DNA of 18,620 nucleotides from WS-9 sp036274595 (GTDB lineage: Bacteria; Eisenbacteria; RBG-16-71-46; SZUA-252), in contig DASUFL010000133.1 of assembly GCA_036274595.1 (NCBI GenBank), positions 1-18,620 of the forward strand. The letters are read 5' to 3'. Of this stretch, positions 15,657 through 18,620 are shown piece by piece. Within the stretch, counting starts at the first letter, position 1. Each line of letters opens with the position of its first letter. Position numbers and translations under genes: made by a program. The notes under the pieces are model-generated. The model did not search any database. It had not been told where the DNA came from and saw only the letters and a program-made list of their open reading frames with translations.

Positions 15657-17468
15657 ATGAATCCCGATGTGCAAGTGTCGGCCGCCACGAATCTGACGAC
15701 CAACAGCCACCTGCTCGCCTGGGTGGCGGAGATCGCCCAGCGCTGCCAGCCCGACGCGATCGAGTGGTGCGACGGCTCCGAGACGGAGCGTCGCCGGCTC
15801 ACCGATCGCGCGGTCGAGCAGGGCGTGCTGATCGCGCTCAACCAGAAGAAGCGCCCCGGCTGTTACCTCCACCGCTCCGATCCGGGCGACGTCGCGCGCG
15901 TGGAGCACCTCACCTTCATCTGCACGCCGACGAAGGAAGAGGCGGGACCCACCAACCACTGGATGGCTCCCGCCGACGCCTACGCCAAGGTCGGCAACCT
16001 CCTCGAAGGCTCCATGCGCGGGCGGACGATGTACGTCGTGCCCTACGTCATGGGGCCGCTCGGCTCGCCGTTCTCGAAGATTGGGATCGAGGTGACGGAC
16101 AGCGTGTACGTCGTTCTCTCCATGCGCGTGATGACCCGCATGGGAAGGCAGGCGCTCGAGCTCCTCGGCGATACGGACGACTTCAGCCGCGGCGTCCACT
16201 CGATGCTCGACATCAATCCCGAGCGCCGCATGATCTGCCACTTCCCTCAGGACAACACGGTCTGGTCCGTCGGCAGCAATTACGGCGGGAACGTCCTCCT
16301 CGGGAAGAAGTGCCTCGCTCTGCGGCTCGGCTCGTATCTGGGCCGGCGCGAGAACTGGATGGCCGAGCACATGCTGATCCTCGGCGTCGAGAGTCCCGAG
16401 GGACAGACGACGTACGTCGCGGCCGCGTTCCCGAGCGCCTGCGGCAAGACCAACTTCGCGATGCTCATCCCGCCGCGGCGCTTCGACGGATGGAAGGTCT
16501 GGACCGTGGGCGACGACATCGCCTGGATGCGGGTCGGCGCGGACGGCCGGCTCTGGGCGATCAATCCCGAAGCGGGCTACTTCGGCGTGGCGCCGGGCAC
16601 CGGCCCCAAGTCGAACCCGACCGCGCTCCGGCTCGTCGAGCGCGACACCATCTTCACGAACGTCGCGATGACCGAGGACGGAGACGTCTGGTGGGAGGGG
16701 CTCACCGACACGCCCCCCGCGGGGCTCACGGACTGGCTGGGTCAGAAGTACGACCCCGCGTCGGGCAAGCCGGCGGCGCATCCCAACAGCCGCTTCTGCT
16801 CCCCTGCGACCAACAATCCGTTCCTCTCGAAGCGCGTGAACGATCCCGAGGGCGTGCCGATCTCCGCGCTCGTCTTCGGCGGCCGGCGCGCGTCCACGAT
16901 CCCGCTCGTGCTCCAGTCGTTCAACTGGATCCACGGCGTCTACATGGGCGCCACGATGGGCTCGGAGACGACGGCGGCGGCGACCGGCAAGGTGGGCGTG
17001 GTGCGGCGCGATCCGATGGCGATGCTCCCCTTCTGCGGCTACAACATGGGGGACTACTTCTGCCACTGGCTCGAGATGCGCGCGCGGATCCCGTTCCCGC
17101 CGAAGATCTTCATGGTGAACTGGTTCCGGAAGGGCGCGAACAACTCCTTCGTCTGGCCGGGCTACGGTGACAACATGCGCGTCTTGAAGTGGATCGTGGA
17201 TCGCGTGCACGGCTCGGTGGGCGGTCGCGAGACGCCGGTCGGCTGGGTGCCGCGCGAAGGCGATCTCGACCTCTCCGGCATGTCGATCGCGTCCGAGGAT
17301 TTCGCCGAAGCGACCGCGGTACGCCCCGAGGAGTGGAGGGAAGAGATCCGCCTCCAGGGCGAGTTCTTCCGGACGCTCGACCCCTACATGCCGCGGGCGC
17401 TCGAGCTGCAGCGCGAGCTGCTCATGAGCTCGGTGGAGATGGGGAGTCCGGAGGGGCGGGGTTCCTGA
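15657..17468 (+). CDS. pckG: Phosphoenolpyruvate carboxykinase (GTP)
   Basis: A 603-residue GTP-type PEPCK, normal length. It converts oxaloacetate and GTP to PEP, GDP and CO2, usually in gluconeogenesis. The hyperreactive active-site cysteine and P-loop are in AAFPSACGKTNFAML (Cys262). VGDDIAWM (284-291) is the kinase-2 metal site, and His238 in MAEHM matches a metal ligand. NNSFVWPGYGDNMRVLKW (about 495-512) matches the guanine-binding aromatic region, excluding the ATP-type enzyme. ATG 15657 follows GAAGGGGGG by about 12 bases. A GTG at 15609 would add 16 residues without a ribosome site. It probably shares a transcript with nadE. No clear terminator follows. Confidence 0.97.
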   Translation: MNPDVQVSAATNLTTNSHLLAWVAEIAQRCQPDAIEWCDGSETERRRLTDRAVEQGVLIALNQKKRPGCYLHRSDPGDVARVEHLTFICTPTKEEAGPTNHWMAPADAYAKVGNLLEGSMRGRTMYVVPYVMGPLGSPFSKIGIEVTDSVYVVLSMRVMTRMGRQALELLGDTDDFSRGVHSMLDINPERRMICHFPQDNTVWSVGSNYGGNVLLGKKCLALRLGSYLGRRENWMAEHMLILGVESPEGQTTYVAAAFPSACGKTNFAMLIPPRRFDGWKVWTVGDDIAWMRVGADGRLWAINPEAGYFGVAPGTGPKSNPTALRLVERDTIFTNVAMTEDGDVWWEGLTDTPPAGLTDWLGQKYDPASGKPAAHPNSRFCSPATNNPFLSKRVNDPEGVPISALVFGGRRASTIPLVLQSFNWIHGVYMGATMGSETTAAATGKVGVVRRDPMAMLPFCGYNMGDYFCHWLEMRARIPFPPKIFMVNWFRKGANNSFVWPGYGDNMRVLKWIVDRVHGSVGGRETPVGWVPREGDLDLSGMSIASEDFAEATAVRPEEWREEIRLQGEFFRTLDPYMPRALELQRELLMSSVEMGSPEGRGS

Positions 17469-17603
17469 GGGTCGGGCTCTAATTTCCGGGCCAGAGAGAG
17501 TGTTTGTGCACGCGGGCGCCTACCACTTGTATGCCCGTCGCTTATCTGTAAATAGCTGGAGTCCGACGGACAGTTCGCGTCTCCGATGGTCCTCGATTCT
17601 GGC
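17469..17603. other. Spacer between pckG and transposase, holding the probable IS end
   Basis: 135 bases without a gene. From 17501 the sequence TGTTTGTGCACGCGGGCG begins with TGT, as IS481-family ends do, and it lies in the expected place downstream of the transposase. The opposite end is outside the window, so the inverted repeat cannot be confirmed. I see no intrinsic terminator for pckG. Confidence 0.4.
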
Positions 17604-18620
17604 CTACGCGGCCTCCGGGTTCACCTCCGTTTCTCGCATCGCCTCGACGCCGTCCAGGAACGCCTGGTAGGGCGCCCTTCCCTTCGTCCGGTAGCCCTGG
17701 TGGCTGCGCTCCCGGTTATAGAACTGCATGTGCCGGTCGAGATCCGCCTGGAGCTGCTCCATGCTCTCGTAGAACGTCCGCCGGAACGCCACCGAGAAGA
17801 ACTCCTCCTTGATCGTCCGATGGAACCGCTCGCAGAACCCGTTCGTCTCAGGCGAACCGACCTGGGTCCACCGGTGCTCGATCTGGTTGATCGTCAGGTA
17901 GAGCTCGAAGGGATGCGCCAGAGGTCGGCCGCAGGTCTCACGGCCGTTGTCGGTCAGGATGTGATCGATCGTGACGCCGTGCTCCTCGTAGAACGGAAGC
18001 ACCCGATCGTTCAGGACGTCCACGGCCGTCATCGGCATCTTCGAGAGATAGAGCTTCGCGAAGCCCAGCGAGCAGTGCGCGTCGACGACGCTCTGCATGT
18101 AGATCCGCCCGACGCCCTTGATCGTGCCGACGAAGTACGTGTCCTGGCACAGGAGATAACCCGGACGCAGCGATTCCACGTGCTGCTCGGGATCGACGAG
18201 CCGGCCCCGATGGCGCCGCAGAAGGCGAATCTGAGCCTCGGTGAGCACGCCGCCCGCCGCCGCGGTCTTCTGTTCCAGCCACAGGAGCCGCTGAAATCGA
18301 AGCGTGAGCCCGGGGCGCTGCCACACGTAGCGAACCGCCGACGGCGAGACGCCGACACCGATCAGGCGAAGTTGCTGGCTCACGGAGACGTAACTTCTCG
18401 TGGGGTACCGCTCGGTCATCTCGAGAACTTTCGCCTCGAGTTCCGGCGGCGTCTGGTTCGGCATCCGGGGGGCCCGGCGAGGCTGCTCCACCAGGCCCTC
18501 GGCGCCGAACTTCTCGAACGCCTCCTTGATCTCGTAGTAGTGGCTGCGGGAAATCCCCGCCCGCCGGCAGGCCAGGCTGATGTTCTGCAGCTCCTCGGCC
18601 AGAGCTAGCATGCCGAGCCG
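17501..18620 (-). mobile_element. IS481-family insertion sequence, one end outside window
   Basis: The element is inferred from the transposase gene and a candidate TGT-starting terminus at 17501. The other terminus, and so the length and the target duplication, lie beyond 18620. It has inserted, or lies, just downstream of pckG without breaking it. Confidence 0.6.
17604..18620 (-). CDS. IS481-family DDE transposase, 5' end outside window
   Basis: At least 335 residues, with the frame still open at the right edge. The first visible residues already match the helix-turn-helix region (ALAEELQNISLACRRAGISR), so a few N-terminal residues are probably missing and the ATG at 18611 is likely internal. 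The rve integrase core shows Asp157 (LLCQDTYFVG), Asp221 (HILTDNGRE) and Glu261 (SPETNGFCERFHRTIKEEF), the full DDE set. The C-terminus RSHQGYRTKGRAPYQAFLDG is typical of the family. No frameshift or stop interrupts it, so the element may be functional. It catalyses cut or copy transposition of its own IS. Confidence 0.92.
   Translation of the reverse strand, partial: RLGMLALAEELQNISLACRRAGISRSHYYEIKEAFEKFGAEGLVEQPRRAPRMPNQTPPELEAKVLEMTERYPTRSYVSVSQQLRLIGVGVSPSAVRYVWQRPGLTLRFQRLLWLEQKTAAAGGVLTEAQIRLLRRHRGRLVDPEQHVESLRPGYLLCQDTYFVGTIKGVGRIYMQSVVDAHCSLGFAKLYLSKMPMTAVDVLNDRVLPFYEEHGVTIDHILTDNGRETCGRPLAHPFELYLTINQIEHRWTQVGSPETNGFCERFHRTIKEEFFSVAFRRTFYESMEQLQADLDRHMQFYNRERSHQGYRTKGRAPYQAFLDGVEAMRETEVNPEAA

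Noticed and set aside
17469..17500. Intrinsic terminator after pckG
   Set aside because: Only a weak CTCT/AGAG pairing with a long loop and no T-run.

Overview
The window is GC-rich, densely packed chromosomal DNA. Genes overlap at ATGA or GTGA junctions, GTG and TTG starts are common, and long antisense shadow ORFs are abundant. Gene content is housekeeping plus accessory: SUF-type Fe-S assembly, NAD synthesis, GTP-type PEPCK, a probable lipoprotein cupredoxin and an IS481-type transposase. I infer a high-GC, probably Gram-negative bacterium, perhaps from a little-cultured phylum (Eisenbacteria-, Acidobacteria- or Gemmatimonadota-like). The phylum is a guess; no rRNA or other marker is present.

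Region 1 (1-10034, minus strand) is one long run of twelve genes read right to left. It begins with a MerR-family regulator carrying four C-terminal cysteines, then an A-type Fe-S carrier, sufC, sufB, sufD, sufS, sufU, a Rieske ferredoxin, a MIP18/DUF59 protein (SufT-like), a pterin-4a-carbinolamine dehydratase, a fused ADP-forming acyl-CoA synthetase and a PAP2-type membrane protein that runs off the left edge. A MerR-style promoter with a CTTACG-N4-CGTAAG dyad between its -35 and -10 elements lies just upstream of the regulator. The sequence therefore suggests that this cysteine-rich MerR protein controls its own operon and so Fe-S biogenesis.

Region 2 (9984-10637) holds the spacer between the SUF operon and a divergent plus-strand gene for a small plastocyanin-like lipoprotein. 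The spacer has several hairpins and a possible mini-ORF.

Region 3 (10642-13756, minus strand) is a tightly coupled three-gene unit: a LOG-family phosphoribohydrolase-like protein, a LuxE-type acyl-protein synthetase and a LuxC-type acyl-CoA reductase. No luciferase or LuxD gene is nearby. This is the best candidate for an undescribed pathway: fatty acyl activation and reduction to aldehyde outside bioluminescence.

Region 4 (13820-17468, plus strand) has glutamine-dependent NAD synthetase and GTP-dependent PEP carboxykinase. Region 5 (about 17501 to the right edge) is an IS481-family insertion sequence, with the transposase on the minus strand and its 5' end outside the window.
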